Shown here: positions 15,128-24,610 of the stretch, piece by piece | Numbering within the stretch: the first letter of the stretch is position 1 | How the letters are laid out: the number at the start of each line of letters is the position of its first letter | Assembly: GCA_006508105.1 (NCBI GenBank) | Contig: QKPP01000221.1 | Span: 1-38,453, forward strand | DNA length: 38,453 nucleotides | Source: Myxococcales bacterium FL481 | GTDB lineage: Bacteria > Myxococcota_A > Polyangia > Nannocystales > Nannocystaceae | Direction of reading: 5' to 3' | Position numbers and translations under genes: made by a program | The notes under the pieces: model-generated | Seen by the model: the letters and a program-made list of their open reading frames with translations, nothing else | Told to the model about the DNA's origin: nothing | The model's database searches: none

Positions 15128-17242
15128 ATGCCACGGCGAGACGCGGTCAGGCTTTCCGCACTGGGGGTGGCCACCCCTCGCCGGACGGCGTCGGCTCATT
15201 GCGCGCGAGCGCTGTCCGGCTGGCTCGTGGCGGGGTTGGCCTGCGCGCCGCCCATCGCCGCAACCCCGTACCCCACGGCCGAGCCGCCGGCCGAGAGTGA
15301 GGCGGACGACGGCCGTGTGCCGGCCCGCCCGCCTCATACGGCGCAGTTCGGGGATCGCCAGATCGCGTTGCAGCCCTTCGTCAGCGGGTTTCCGTACGGC
15401 GAGTTCTCCGTCGATCTGAAGAACGAGGTGATGTTCTACCTCGAGCAGGGCTCGCGCTACACCTTGCGTCGACTTGAGTTGGGCGATCTCAACTCGACAT
15501 CTGTGGACCTGGGCCAAGGCACGCCCGTCACAGACATTGACTGGTCGCAACGTGGCCTGCGCGCCGTCAAGTACGAGGCTTCGCGACGGCGCACATGGCT
15601 ACTCGCCGACACCGGCAACGACGAGCGCTGGAACTTGTTCGCGCTCGAGCCGGGCACCCCCTCGCTGCAGCCCGTCACCGACACCGACTACATCTACGGT
15701 TTCGGCCTCAGTGACGACGAATCGAAGCTGGCCTACATCGGACGGGCTGGCGCCCGGGCGCCGTTTGAAACTTGTGTGTTTGTCCGGGACTTGGCCGCGG
15801 GCACCGAGAAAAAGCTCATTTGTGACGAACCGGCGCTGCGATTCACGTGGGGGACCGTGCAGTTTTCGCCCGACAACCGTGAGTTGTACGTCGTGGCCCA
15901 ACGCGACGGCGATCGTGCGCGGGGCCAGATCGTGCGGTTGAACGTGGCGAAACCCGACGATCGCCCACGCTTCGTCACGGACCGCGAGATCCCGCGATTT
16001 TCCCCCTGGTTGCTAGAAGGCTGGCACCGGGGCGAAGAGCTTGTGTTCGTGGCGGACGACGATGGCTATCGCAACGTCTACGTCTACTCTCGCAAACTCG
16101 ACAAGGTCCGCCAGATCACGCGTTTTGTCGATGACGTCACCACGGCCGCGCTCGTCGACGAGGGCGTGTTTGTGGCTCACGGAACCCCGAAGCAAACGTC
16201 CATCGAGGTCGTCGACCTCGCGAGCGGGAGCTCGGCGGTTCGGGCCAGCGTGGCCGGGGATGTCACCGTGCTCGATGCCCACGGCGAACACATCATGTGG
16301 GCCCGCGAGGCACCCGATCTGGTGTTTGAGGCGGTGCTGAGCCGAGCGTCTCGCGCCGAACAGGCGGTGGAGCTGCGCAACCGCAAGGTCGTGGCGTTGG
16401 ACGAGAAGCTGGTGGGCGAGGTCGTGCAGTGCCGGGCCGAAGCCGTCGAGATCCCCACCTTCGACGTCGACGCGGCCACCGGCAAGCAGCGTTTGTTACA
16501 CGCCTTCGTGCTCCATCCCCAGTCGCCGCTGCCGTCCGAGGAGACACTCGTGATGGTGCGGGCGTTCTACGGGGGGGCCAACGAGTATAACCGCGACGAT
16601 CAGGTCTTGTGTGCCGCGGGCATCACGTTGATCTCCCCGGCTGTCCGCGGTTCGTGGGGCTTTGGGCGCAGCTTCTACGCGCTCAACGACAAAGATCTCG
16701 GTGGCGATGAGATTGTCGACCTCTTCCACGTCGCGCGGTGGGCCGAGCGTCGCTTCGAGGTCCAGGCGGATCGGGTGGGGGTTTACGGGCGCAGTCACGG
16801 GGGCTACGCCACCATGCGGGCGATGACGTTCCCCCCGGAAACCAACGACCGCCAGGACAGCTACCCGTTCGGCTTCGGTCTGGCTGAGGCTGGGTTCTCG
16901 GACATTGAGGCGTTTTACCGGGCCAGCAACATCCCCGACTGGGTGCGGCTCGAAGCGGGCGATCCAGCCACGCCGGAGGGCAAAGCCAAGCTGGCCGAGC
17001 GCAGCCCGATCAATCATGTCGACCGCCTTTCGGCGCCGATCTTCTTGCTGCACGGCGCGAATGATCAGCGAGTGCCTGTGGCGGGAAGCCGGGCGTTCGC
17101 CAAGCGGGCCGAGGCGGCCGGCAAGCGGGTGGTCTACGTCGAGGTGGAAGGCCAGGGTCACCACATCGAGGGGCTCGATCGGATCGCCGCCGCCTTTCAG
17201 GCGCGATTCGATTTTCTCGCCAGCTATCGCAACCTGCGCTAG
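15128..17242 (+). CDS. Secreted S9 (prolyl oligopeptidase family) peptidase
   Basis: Serine peptidase with an N-terminal propeller and a C-terminal alpha/beta-hydrolase domain, 704 residues. The triad is visible: Ser556 in GRSHGGY, Asp646 in HGANDQRVPV and His678 in GQGHH. AFYGGANEYN and SPAVRGSWGFG mark the start of the hydrolase domain, as in dipeptidyl/acylaminoacyl peptidases. The N-terminus has a basic region and a hydrophobic stretch ending AGLAC, which may be a lipoprotein or ordinary signal peptide; Gly, not Leu, sits at the -3 position. It should act in the periplasm or outside the cell on short peptides. Being 36 bases downstream of tolB and co-directional suggests co-transcription. 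Confidence 0.85.
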   Translation: MPRRDAVRLSALGVATPRRTASAHCARALSGWLVAGLACAPPIAATPYPTAEPPAESEADDGRVPARPPHTAQFGDRQIALQPFVSGFPYGEFSVDLKNEVMFYLEQGSRYTLRRLELGDLNSTSVDLGQGTPVTDIDWSQRGLRAVKYEASRRRTWLLADTGNDERWNLFALEPGTPSLQPVTDTDYIYGFGLSDDESKLAYIGRAGARAPFETCVFVRDLAAGTEKKLICDEPALRFTWGTVQFSPDNRELYVVAQRDGDRARGQIVRLNVAKPDDRPRFVTDREIPRFSPWLLEGWHRGEELVFVADDDGYRNVYVYSRKLDKVRQITRFVDDVTTAALVDEGVFVAHGTPKQTSIEVVDLASGSSAVRASVAGDVTVLDAHGEHIMWAREAPDLVFEAVLSRASRAEQAVELRNRKVVALDEKLVGEVVQCRAEAVEIPTFDVDAATGKQRLLHAFVLHPQSPLPSEETLVMVRAFYGGANEYNRDDQVLCAAGITLISPAVRGSWGFGRSFYALNDKDLGGDEIVDLFHVARWAERRFEVQADRVGVYGRSHGGYATMRAMTFPPETNDRQDSYPFGFGLAEAGFSDIEAFYRASNIPDWVRLEAGDPATPEGKAKLAERSPINHVDRLSAPIFLLHGANDQRVPVAGSRAFAKRAEAAGKRVVYVEVEGQGHHIEGLDRIAAAFQARFDFLASYRNLR

Positions 17243-17264
17243 CTCATGCGACACCGCGGTCGCG

Positions 17265-17278
17265 CGCCGGCGCCGGCG
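17265..17278. other. 14-base perfect palindrome between convergent genes
   Basis: CGCCGGCGCCGGCG lies in the 110-base gap between the peptidase stop and the helicase stop. It could fold into a short GC-only stem and help end transcription, but GC-rich palindromes also arise by chance in this base composition. Confidence 0.2.
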
Positions 17279-17352
17279 TTGCGTCGACGTGGGCTGCCGC
17301 CAGCGCGGGCGAGAGTCCAGGCCAGGCCCCCCCGGGCGGTCGCGCAGCCGAG

Positions 17353-19929
17353 TCAGACCCCGATCTTGCGCAGGACGAGCAACGGGCCCGCGGGGTTGGT
17401 GTCGTCGCGCAGGTCGATGCTTGCTTCGACACACCAGTCTTTGTCGTCGTTGGGGTCGACGAGGATCTGTCGCACCCGCCACTGGTGATCCCCTTGGGTG
17501 GTGATCAGGGTGTGTTCGGCCAGCCGGGCCCGATGGTCGAACACGAGTTCGGCGTGCTCGTCGTAGTAGGCCGACATTGCGGTCTCCAGCCGTGTGACGT
17601 CCCAGGGATCTTCCTCGTCCGGTCGTAGGTAGCCCAGCACCACGTCGTATTCGCGCCGCGACAAGGCGGCCACGAGTTGGTGAAGCTCCGCACGAACCCG
17701 GGCCCGAAAGCCGCGGGTGTCCTGGGAGATGTCGACGACGACCTCTTCGTCATCCGCGCGTTCGTGGGATGGGGCCAACGGGTCGGCCCCGAGCATCTGC
17801 TCCCACTCCTGAGCCAGACTCGAGTCGATGTGCATCAGCGTCGCGCGCAGATACGCGATGACATCCACCACCGCGTCCGTTTTGAACGAGTCCGGAACGT
17901 TTTGGACCAAGGTCTTGTAGGCCTGCGTCAGATAACGCAGCAGCACGCCCTCCATGCGAGCCAGACCGAACTCTCGTACGTACTCGTGAAACGATACGCA
18001 GCGCTCGAACATATCGCGGGCGATCGACTTGGGGCGAATGTTCTCGTGTTGAAGCCAGGGATGCCGGGCGGCAAACGCATTGAAGGCTTCGTAGATGAAC
18101 TCGGCGTTGGGCTTGGGATAGGTCAGCTGCTCGAGCTCGGCCATCCGTTGCTCGTACTCCACCCCATCGGCTTTCATCTCGGCGACGCGATCCGTCTTAA
18201 TCTTTGCGAGTTGCTGGCGCAAAATCGCGTCGGGGTTTTCTAAGATGCTCTCGACGCAGCTCACGGCGTCGAGTGCAAAGGTCTCCGCGCTCGGATCGAG
18301 TAGCGAGAGGGCTTCGAGCAGGTACAACGACAGCGTGTGATACAGCGAAAACTCTCGCTGCAAGTCGGCGGCAAGGGAGACAGTGTGGCCTCGCTGGCCC
18401 GAGCGGGGCTCCAGCGAGACGATTCCCGCGCCACGCAGAGCGCGAAACAAAGTGGCGCCGGTCTTTCGCAGCCGCGACTGTCGTCCTGGTCGTTCGTAGC
18501 TATCGGCGATCAGTTGTACGAGCGCTCGGTAGCCGACGACGTTCGCGGGTCGGTCGGCCATCTGCGCGGCTGGCCGCTGCAGCAAGCTGAGCAGCATGCC
18601 GTGGTCCACCCGAAAGCGCGAGACGAGGTCCTCGGGCTCCGCGGTTTGCAGCCGTTCGAACGTGGCGGCATCCCAGGGGACGTAGCCGCGCTCGGGGGGT
18701 TTCTTGCGCACAAACTTGCGCTTCTTTCCGCCGCTGTCGGCTTTGGCCTCGAGACGGCGGTTTTCGATGACATGCTCGGGAGCCTGCGCGACCACCCAAC
18801 CGTGCGAATCATAGCCTTTGCGCCCCGCTCGACCGGCGATCTGACGAAAATCGCGGACGCTCAGGATCGACGTTCCAGATCCATCATATTTACAAAGTTT
18901 CGTGAAGAGCACCGTGCGAATAGGGATATTGATCCCCACGCCCAACGTGTCGGTGCCCGAGATCACCCGAAGTAGTCCCTGCTGAGCCAAGCGTTCGACC
19001 AGCAGCCGGTATCGAGGCAACAGCCCGGCGTGGTGAATACCGACGCCGGCTTTAAGAAAGCGCTGCACGTCTTTGCCGTAGGGGCTGTCAAACCGGTAGC
19101 CCCTCAGTTCGGCGTTGATCGCGGCTCGCTGGTCCTTATCGACGACGTTGGTGCTGGTCAGGCCTTGCGCTTGTTCGGCAGCCTCACGCTGGGTGAAGTT
19201 GACGACGTAGATTGGCGCTTTGTCCTCGGCGATGAGCTTGGCAATCGTTTCGTGAATCGGCTGTTCACTGTACGAGAAGTCGAGCGGGACCGGCCGGGTG
19301 GCAGAGCGGATGACGCTTACCGGGCGACCCGTGGCGCGCTCCAGCGTGGTCTCGAAGACGCTGGTATCGCCCAAGGTGGCGGACATCAACACAAACGACG
19401 CCCACGGCATGGCGATCAGTGGCACTTGCCAGGCCACCCCGCGGTCGGGGTCGGCGTAGTAGTGAAACTCGTCCATGATCACGTTGTCGACGGTGAGCGC
19501 CGAGCCTTCGCGCAAGACGAGGTTGCTGAGGATCTCCGCGGTGCCGCAGACAATCGGTGCGTCGCGGTTGATCGAGGCGTCGCCGGTCATCAGGCCCACA
19601 TTCTCCGCGCCGAATAGCTGACACAGCTCGAAGAACTTCTCGCTGACGAGGGCCTTGATCGGCGACGTGTAAAACGAGCGGCCGCCGCGGCACATCGAGC
19701 GAAAGTGAGAGGCGGTCGCGACCAGCGATTTGCCCGACCCGGTGGGGGTATTGACAATCAAGTGTTGCCCGGCGACGTGGTCGAGCACCGCTTGTTCCTG
19801 GGCGGGGTAGAGCTCGATACCTGTGTCGGCCGCCCACTCGAGAAACTGCTCGAGGATCTCGTCTTCGTCGGGGCGACGGCCACGAGGCACGCGGTCGAGT
19901 AGCCGCGGCGTGGCGGGATCGGTCGCCAT
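17353..19929 (-). CDS. Ski2-like DEAD/DEAH-box helicase with C-terminal DUF3516-type region
   Basis: ATP-driven RNA or DNA helicase of superfamily 2, 858 residues. Motifs in order: Q-like LYPAQEQAV, Walker [10 protein letters not shown] (Lys about 67), [11 protein letters not shown], the DEFH box (about 153-156), LMSATLGD, then in the second RecA domain [25 protein letters not shown] and the arginine-finger motif [10 protein letters not shown]. The long helical C-terminal half ([18 protein letters not shown], then [20 protein letters not shown]) matches helicases carrying DUF3516, known mainly from actinobacteria and myxobacteria. The ATG at 19929 is preferred over an upstream TTG at 19962. 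Substrate is unknown; RNA turnover or structure remodelling is inferred from Ski2 kinship. Confidence 0.88.
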   Translation of the reverse strand: MATDPATPRLLDRVPRGRRPDEDEILEQFLEWAADTGIELYPAQEQAVLDHVAGQHLIVNTPTGSGKSLVATASHFRSMCRGGRSFYTSPIKALVSEKFFELCQLFGAENVGLMTGDASINRDAPIVCGTAEILSNLVLREGSALTVDNVIMDEFHYYADPDRGVAWQVPLIAMPWASFVLMSATLGDTSVFETTLERATGRPVSVIRSATRPVPLDFSYSEQPIHETIAKLIAEDKAPIYVVNFTQREAAEQAQGLTSTNVVDKDQRAAINAELRGYRFDSPYGKDVQRFLKAGVGIHHAGLLPRYRLLVERLAQQGLLRVISGTDTLGVGINIPIRTVLFTKLCKYDGSGTSILSVRDFRQIAGRAGRKGYDSHGWVVAQAPEHVIENRRLEAKADSGGKKRKFVRKKPPERGYVPWDAATFERLQTAEPEDLVSRFRVDHGMLLSLLQRPAAQMADRPANVVGYRALVQLIADSYERPGRQSRLRKTGATLFRALRGAGIVSLEPRSGQRGHTVSLAADLQREFSLYHTLSLYLLEALSLLDPSAETFALDAVSCVESILENPDAILRQQLAKIKTDRVAEMKADGVEYEQRMAELEQLTYPKPNAEFIYEAFNAFAARHPWLQHENIRPKSIARDMFERCVSFHEYVREFGLARMEGVLLRYLTQAYKTLVQNVPDSFKTDAVVDVIAYLRATLMHIDSSLAQEWEQMLGADPLAPSHERADDEEVVVDISQDTRGFRARVRAELHQLVAALSRREYDVVLGYLRPDEEDPWDVTRLETAMSAYYDEHAELVFDHRARLAEHTLITTQGDHQWRVRQILVDPNDDKDWCVEASIDLRDDTNPAGPLLVLRKIGV

Positions 19930-20193
19930 CAGGCCGCGGCTCGACGGTCGCTGGGGAGCCAACGGGGTGGCGCCGCGATGAGGCTCAGTCGAGGCAGTGC
20001 GCGTCGAGAGGCGGTCGAAAGCGCCGGGCGGCGGGAGATGAGCAGCGGCATCGGTTCGAACGCGCGGGGAGACGAGAGGGGGCAGAGCACGGGCAGTGGC
20101 GGTGGCAGAGTGCCCGCCGGCCGACGCTCGAGTTTTCTCACAGGGTCTCGATCGCTGGAAACCAACGGCGCCCGGGCTGCGTACGGTGCGCGG

Positions 20194-20952
20194 CTACGCG
20201 TCGAGGACCGCGTAGGTGGTGGGGTCGTCCACCCCGGCCCGGGCAAAACCTCGGCGTCGGAGCTGGCAGCTGTCGCAAGTGCCGCATGCGACGACGCCGG
20301 GGGAGCCCTTCGCGGCGGAGGGCGCGTAGCAGCTGATCGTGTCGGCGTAGTCGACCCCTAACTGCAGGCCCCAGGCGATGATCTCGTGTTTGCTCAGGTT
20401 GAGCAGCGGCGCGACGATCTCGAGTTGGGGCCCCCCGTCGGCCGCCCGCGTGCCCAAGTTGGCGGTGGCCCGGAACGACTCGAAGAACGCGGGGCGGCAG
20501 TCGGGGTAGCCCGAGTAGTCCAACACATTGGCGCCGATCCAGATCTCTTGTGCGTCCAAGCTCTCGGCCCACGCGGTGGCATAGGCCAAAAACAAGAGAT
20601 TGCGGGCTGGCACGTAGGTGACTGGCACCTCGCCGCGGTCCTGAACGTCGCGGGCCCGCGGCACCTCAATCGCGCTTTGGGTGACCAATGCCGTGGCGTT
20701 GCTGACCATGCTGGCGAAGTCGTGCAGGGCGACGACTCGATGGTCCCGGACCGACCAGCGCTGGGCCTGCCGCCGGGCGCAGCCGAGCTCGGAGGCGTGT
20801 CGTTGCCCGTAGTCGAAGCTCAACGCGTAGACGGCTCGGCCTTGGGCTCGCGCCGCTGCGAGCACGGTGGTGGAGTCGAGGCCACCGCTGACGAGCACCA
20901 CGGCCGCCGGCGGGACGACGGTATCGGGAGTGACGGACGGCAAGGGGGCCAT
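20194..20952 (-). CDS. queC: 7-cyano-7-deazaguanine (preQ0) synthase QueC
   Basis: Converts 7-carboxy-7-deazaguanine to preQ0 using ATP and ammonia, a cytosolic step to queuosine in tRNA. The 252-residue protein has the PP-loop LVSGGLDSTTVLA, then ALSFDYGQRH, VPARNLLFLAYA, IGANVLDYSGYPDCRP and the C-terminal zinc site (ISCY, then ACGTCDSCQLRRRGF, four Cys). I start it at the ATG at 20952; a GTG at 20970 would add six residues. The next enzyme of the pathway, QueF, is encoded 9 kb away. No preQ1 riboswitch is evident in the 281-base region shared with the divergent neighbour. Confidence 0.93.
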   Translation of the reverse strand: MAPLPSVTPDTVVPPAAVVLVSGGLDSTTVLAAARAQGRAVYALSFDYGQRHASELGCARRQAQRWSVRDHRVVALHDFASMVSNATALVTQSAIEVPRARDVQDRGEVPVTYVPARNLLFLAYATAWAESLDAQEIWIGANVLDYSGYPDCRPAFFESFRATANLGTRAADGGPQLEIVAPLLNLSKHEIIAWGLQLGVDYADTISCYAPSAAKGSPGVVACGTCDSCQLRRRGFARAGVDDPTTYAVLDA

Positions 20953-21233
20953 CGTGACCCGGACGCGCACGGGCTACAAGCGGATCGGGTGGCGGGCGGC
21001 CGTCGACTCGTCGGTGCGGGCGGTTGCTCGCGCTCGAACGAGGCGAACGAGCCCCGCTCGTGGCGCTGGTCGGTCCTGAGTGGGCGTCCGGCCGGCCCCC
21101 CGGGGCTCACGGAAGATGCGCGAGCCACCGCAGAGAGCGGTCCGTCGCACGTGAGAGCATGCTCGCCGCCAGCGCGAGGCCGACGTGGTCGTCGTGACCG
21201 CTTGGGACGTCTCTGGTACAAGTGCCGCCGTTT

Positions 21234-22136
21234 ATGGGTCTGCTCGACCTCATTTTGCGCCGCGGCAACCGACTCCCGCGAGATCAGGTGACGCGGCTTT
21301 CACGGCGGGCGCGTGCGGCAAGCAAGGCCGAAGTGGCCGCGATGCACACGGCGATCGAGAAGATCTCGGCGCTCCCCGGGCTGGCCGACGTCAACCGCAC
21401 GAAACGCGTTCCCAAGGGGTTCTACGGCGCCGTGGACGAGCTCGTGCGGCTGTACGACGAGTACTTGACCAAGGTGCGTCACGAGATGGGCCTCGAGGAG
21501 GCGGCCGTTGCCGGGCAGGGTGAAGGTGTCGCGGCCTGTCACGACGTGCCGATGGGCGTCGCCGGCATCGAGTCGCTGAACATCTACCGCCACGCTCGCA
21601 CGTGGAAGGACTTCCCTCAGGTCGCCCAACGGTTGGGGGAGGCGAGCGAGAAGCTGTTCCAGGAGATTCAGTCTCGCCACAAGGGAAAAGACCCCGAAAA
21701 GATTCGCATGACCGGGAAGGCCGTGTTCGACGGGCGTCGGGCGTTCGCCAAAACAGCGACACCGTGCCCCTTCCTCGACGCGAATCGGAGCAAGTGCCGC
21801 ATTTGGGATCGGCGACCGATCGTGTGCCGTATGCACCATTTGCCCCACAACCCGGACTGGGCGCATCCCCAGCACCCGCGTTTCGACGATCTGAAGGCCA
21901 AGAACCTGCGCCTGCCGGTGCGCCAACAGCTGGAGCTGACGCGAATCGACAAGCGCATGGAGTTACAGGCCTCGCCGTTTCTCCATGTGGGTGTGATGCA
22001 GTTGCTGAACCTGGCCGGCGGCGAGTTGATCCCGGAGGTCGGCGAAGCGGCGCGTCGGATGGGGCAAGATGGTCGTGTTGCGCAGCGAGCCAACCGCAAC
22101 GTGCGACACGCCAAGAAGTTCAAGAAGAGGAAATAG
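21234..22136 (+). CDS. YkgJ-type cysteine-cluster (putative Fe-S or zinc) protein
   Basis: A 300-residue protein with four spaced Cys in the order of the YkgJ family: AACHDVP in the centre, then CPFLDANRSKCRIWDRRPIVCRM. The family is predicted to bind an iron-sulphur cluster or zinc, with no settled function. The N-terminal third is helical and lacks the motif. The C-terminus is strongly basic (RHAKKFKKRK), suggesting contact with nucleic acid or an acidic partner. The first YkgJ Cys is single here (ACHD) rather than the common CC pair. The ATG at 21234 is preferred; a GTG lies 12 bases upstream. It converges with the lipoprotein gene 24 bases beyond its stop. Confidence 0.75.
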   Translation: MGLLDLILRRGNRLPRDQVTRLSRRARAASKAEVAAMHTAIEKISALPGLADVNRTKRVPKGFYGAVDELVRLYDEYLTKVRHEMGLEEAAVAGQGEGVAACHDVPMGVAGIESLNIYRHARTWKDFPQVAQRLGEASEKLFQEIQSRHKGKDPEKIRMTGKAVFDGRRAFAKTATPCPFLDANRSKCRIWDRRPIVCRMHHLPHNPDWAHPQHPRFDDLKAKNLRLPVRQQLELTRIDKRMELQASPFLHVGVMQLLNLAGGELIPEVGEAARRMGQDGRVAQRANRNVRHAKKFKKRK

Positions 22137-22160
22137 CGTTCCGAGGTGCCGTCGTCGTCT

Positions 22161-23705
22161 TCAACCGTCGTCGGCTGCAGACGCTCGGTCGGCCGGCGAT
22201 TCCGGACGGGCCGGCGCGGCCGGGTTGGCCGACGTGCCGCCGTCGGCCGGCGAGCCCTCGTCGGCCGGCGAGCCCTCGTCGGCCGGCCGCGTGTGCACAC
22301 AGCGAGCCGCCAACGCCTCGTCGCTTGCGGCGTCGATTCGTGACCAGGCTGGCTCGGCGGGATCGGCTTGGTGTGCGGCCCCCGTGTTCAGCCAGAACGG
22401 GCCCGGGCCACGGAACACCTCTGCGACCGCGCGGACGTCCGCGAGCGTCGGCAAGCGCCAGTCGGTGAGTCGCTCGCCGGTGCGCTCGTCTGTCACGGCG
22501 AGGTGTCGGCAGTATGCTTTGGCCTCGCGGTGGTCGGTGGCCTCCGCGACCCCGCCGAATACGGCCAAGCCGGCCCGAGTGACGAAGGCCGGAAACATCG
22601 GTGGCGAATCGATGGCGTCCAAGCGCGGGGTATCGGTGGCGAGATCGGCTGCGCAGCGGAAGCCGAGCCGGGGCGAGACGGACACGATGGTCCAGTCTTC
22701 CGGTGATTGCTGCGGTGCGAACTCGAGGAGTTCCCCGTAGCCGGCGCGGCGACTGCCGGCCTCTTGGGTCTTGATCACGTAACGAGGCCCGGCGTCTGTA
22801 CAGCTCGCGTCGGCCTCGGGCCCACAACGAGCGGCACGTTCCCAGCGGCGCATCGCCAGGGCCAACGGCCCGTTGGCCCGACGAAAGTCCTTTTCCACGA
22901 AGTCCATCAGCGCCGCGTCGGGATCGTACTCGTCCGCAACCCACTCGAGGGCTGACAGCCCCATGTCGTAGATCCCGAAGTAGCTCTCCGTCATGCGATG
23001 AGCTCCCACCGGGATCAGCTTGAGTGGCGTATCGTCGCGAAACCTGCCGCCCCACGGGAACCGGCGGCCATCCGGGCCTCGAGCCGCGAACTCCCACTCG
23101 AGCTCGGTGGGCAAGCGTCCCTGGCGGGCCTCACAGAACCGTTGGGCTTGTTCGTGTGTGACGCAGGTTTGGGGCAAGCGACGCATGAGCTCGTCGGGCA
23201 GGGTTTGGCCCCGGGCGCCATCGTCTCCATCCGGACAGCGTGCCCGGGCGCAACGGCCTTCCTCAACGCACTGCGCGTACGCGGCCCGGGTGACCGGCAC
23301 GACATCGATCCAAAACCCCTTGGCGTCCACGACCCGTGGAGGGTGCCCCGACCACCGCACGCTCGGTGATTCACGGCTCGGCTTGGCATCGAAACTGTTT
23401 GCTGTGGAACCGAATACCAGGCGACCGAACGGGAGTTGAACGCGTTGGACATAGCCCGCATCGGCAACCGGCAACGCGCGGCAGGTGCCATCTTTCTGAC
23501 GCGGGTGCTTGGCATCACAAACCGGCTCGTTCGAGTCTTTCTGGCGCGGTGTCGCTGCTGGTTTTCGCTCACCAGCGATCGGTTCGGGGACGCGCGCGGG
23601 CTCGTCGAGGGCGGCAAAGCGTGCGGACTCGGAAGCCTGACAGGCGATCACACCGGTTGTGGCCAGGGCAAGGGGCAGATGACGGAAGGCAGGATGCAGG
23701 CTCAT
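22161..23705 (-). CDS. Formylglycine-generating-enzyme-like (FGE-sulfatase domain) lipoprotein
   Basis: A 514-residue predicted lipoprotein with a signal peptide ending TGVIAC (Cys about 22). The main domain has the FGE/SUMF1 layout: GFWIDVVPVTRAAYAQCV, the core AQRFCEARQGRLPTELEWEFA, FPWGG, MGLSALEWVADEY and LGFRCA. A second related-looking stretch has EATDHREAKAYC and DWRLPTLADVRAV, perhaps a duplicated half-domain. Most secreted relatives in myxobacteria are not proven sulfatase activators, and I cannot confirm catalytic Cys residues. The C-terminus is an Ala/Pro/Asp-rich tail with perfect six-residue repeats. Localisation at the envelope is inferred from the lipobox. Confidence 0.78.
   Translation of the reverse strand: MSLHPAFRHLPLALATTGVIACQASESARFAALDEPARVPEPIAGERKPAATPRQKDSNEPVCDAKHPRQKDGTCRALPVADAGYVQRVQLPFGRLVFGSTANSFDAKPSRESPSVRWSGHPPRVVDAKGFWIDVVPVTRAAYAQCVEEGRCARARCPDGDDGARGQTLPDELMRRLPQTCVTHEQAQRFCEARQGRLPTELEWEFAARGPDGRRFPWGGRFRDDTPLKLIPVGAHRMTESYFGIYDMGLSALEWVADEYDPDAALMDFVEKDFRRANGPLALAMRRWERAARCGPEADASCTDAGPRYVIKTQEAGSRRAGYGELLEFAPQQSPEDWTIVSVSPRLGFRCAADLATDTPRLDAIDSPPMFPAFVTRAGLAVFGGVAEATDHREAKAYCRHLAVTDERTGERLTDWRLPTLADVRAVAEVFRGPGPFWLNTGAAHQADPAEPAWSRIDAASDEALAARCVHTRPADEGSPADEGSPADGGTSANPAAPARPESPADRASAADDG
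22241..22286 (-). repeat. 18-bp tandem repeat coding for PADEGS units
   Basis: Two exact copies of an 18-base unit (22241-22258 and 22259-22276) plus a 10-base partial copy. Inside the lipoprotein gene they encode PADEGS repeated near the C-terminus. Copy number may vary between strains because whole units keep the frame. Confidence 0.8.
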
Positions 23706-24127
23706 GAGGCGCGGGGCAGCATAAACCGGCGTGGCCGCGATGCCGACGTGTGACAGCTTGGCGCCTAGGGCGCCTCACAGAAGACGCCGACATTGAGCCC
23801 CGAAAACGACGTTCACGGATCTCGCGCGACAACCCGCCTGCGCTCTGATACCGGCCAACGCGGCCACCGCCGCGGGTGCGATCGACTCTGCTCACCAGCG
23901 AGCAGAAGCGGCCAGCACTGGGCTTTTGGGCTTTGATGGGGCCTACGTATGCCGCGGCGTGTAACGTTCGTGGCGTGGCGGCGGTTCTCCCCTTTTCGGC
24001 CGAGCGTGTGCCCGGAGAAACTTGCCCACGCACCCTCGGTCAAGGTGACCACTGGCGTCGCGGCAAAAATGGCCCATCCTAAAGTACGGACGCCAGCCAG
24101 TAGCCGAGCGCCCAAGAGGGTAAAGCC
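23706..24127. other. 422-base divergent intergenic region
   Basis: Lies between two divergently transcribed genes and should hold both promoters. It has the short palindrome GGCGCC-tag-GGCGCC near 23760-23775 and runs that are less GC-rich than their surroundings, but no promoter I would name. AGAGGG, about 9 bases before the ATG at 24128, is a plausible ribosome-binding site. Confidence 0.5.
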
Positions 24128-24610
24128 ATGAGTTTGCTAGCCAACATCGATCATCTTGCTGCCGCGAATGGAATCGAGGCGGTGAACGTGGTCACGACCG
24201 CGGGCTCGCGTGAAGCACGCGGATCACAGTCGTGGCACGAGCTGCTTTCTGGATCCATTCATTTGTTCCAAATGACGGCAGAGAGCTCAATACGCTTGGT
24301 CGTCGGAAGCCATACCGTCGTCGTGCAACGCGAGAACGAGGAAACCGTTGCCGTCGTTTTGCCGACTGGGCACGCCATTGCCAAGTCGCTGCGACGCATG
24401 ATTCGTCGCATGGCGAAGAAAGACCGCGGCCCGCTGCGTCCGCAGCCACCGGCTGCACCGCAGCCGGTGGTGCAGCACCACAGTCCTCCCGTACCCGCTC
24501 CGGCTCACGGGCCCGGGCCCGGGCCAGCTCCGGCCGCACCCGAGGTCAATCAGCCCACTCCGCCGGATCCGACTCGGATGGGCGGCCTGCCCGGCAACTA
24601 CAACTTCTAG
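24128..24610 (+). CDS. Small protein with possible roadblock-like domain and Pro-rich tail
   Basis: A 160-residue protein. Residues 1-98 alternate predicted strands and helices: a helix with LANIDHLAAANGI, strands VNVVTT, SIRLVVGSHTVVVQR and ETVAVVLPTG, and a final basic helix (HAIAKSLRRMIRRM). This order recalls roadblock/LC7 (MglB-like) domains, but similarity is faint and I would not insist. Residues 99-160 are Pro/Ala-rich, ending NYNF. The ATG has a good AGAGGG ribosome-binding site. Its stop overlaps the stop of the convergent FHIPEP gene by four bases. A link to that export protein is possible but unproven. Confidence 0.6.
   Translation: MSLLANIDHLAAANGIEAVNVVTTAGSREARGSQSWHELLSGSIHLFQMTAESSIRLVVGSHTVVVQRENEETVAVVLPTGHAIAKSLRRMIRRMAKKDRGPLRPQPPAAPQPVVQHHSPPVPAPAHGPGPGPAPAAPEVNQPTPPDPTRMGGLPGNYNF

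Noticed and set aside
20953-21233. preQ1 riboswitch near queC
   Set aside because: I could not find the short C-rich hairpin and A-rich tail expected of a preQ1 aptamer.
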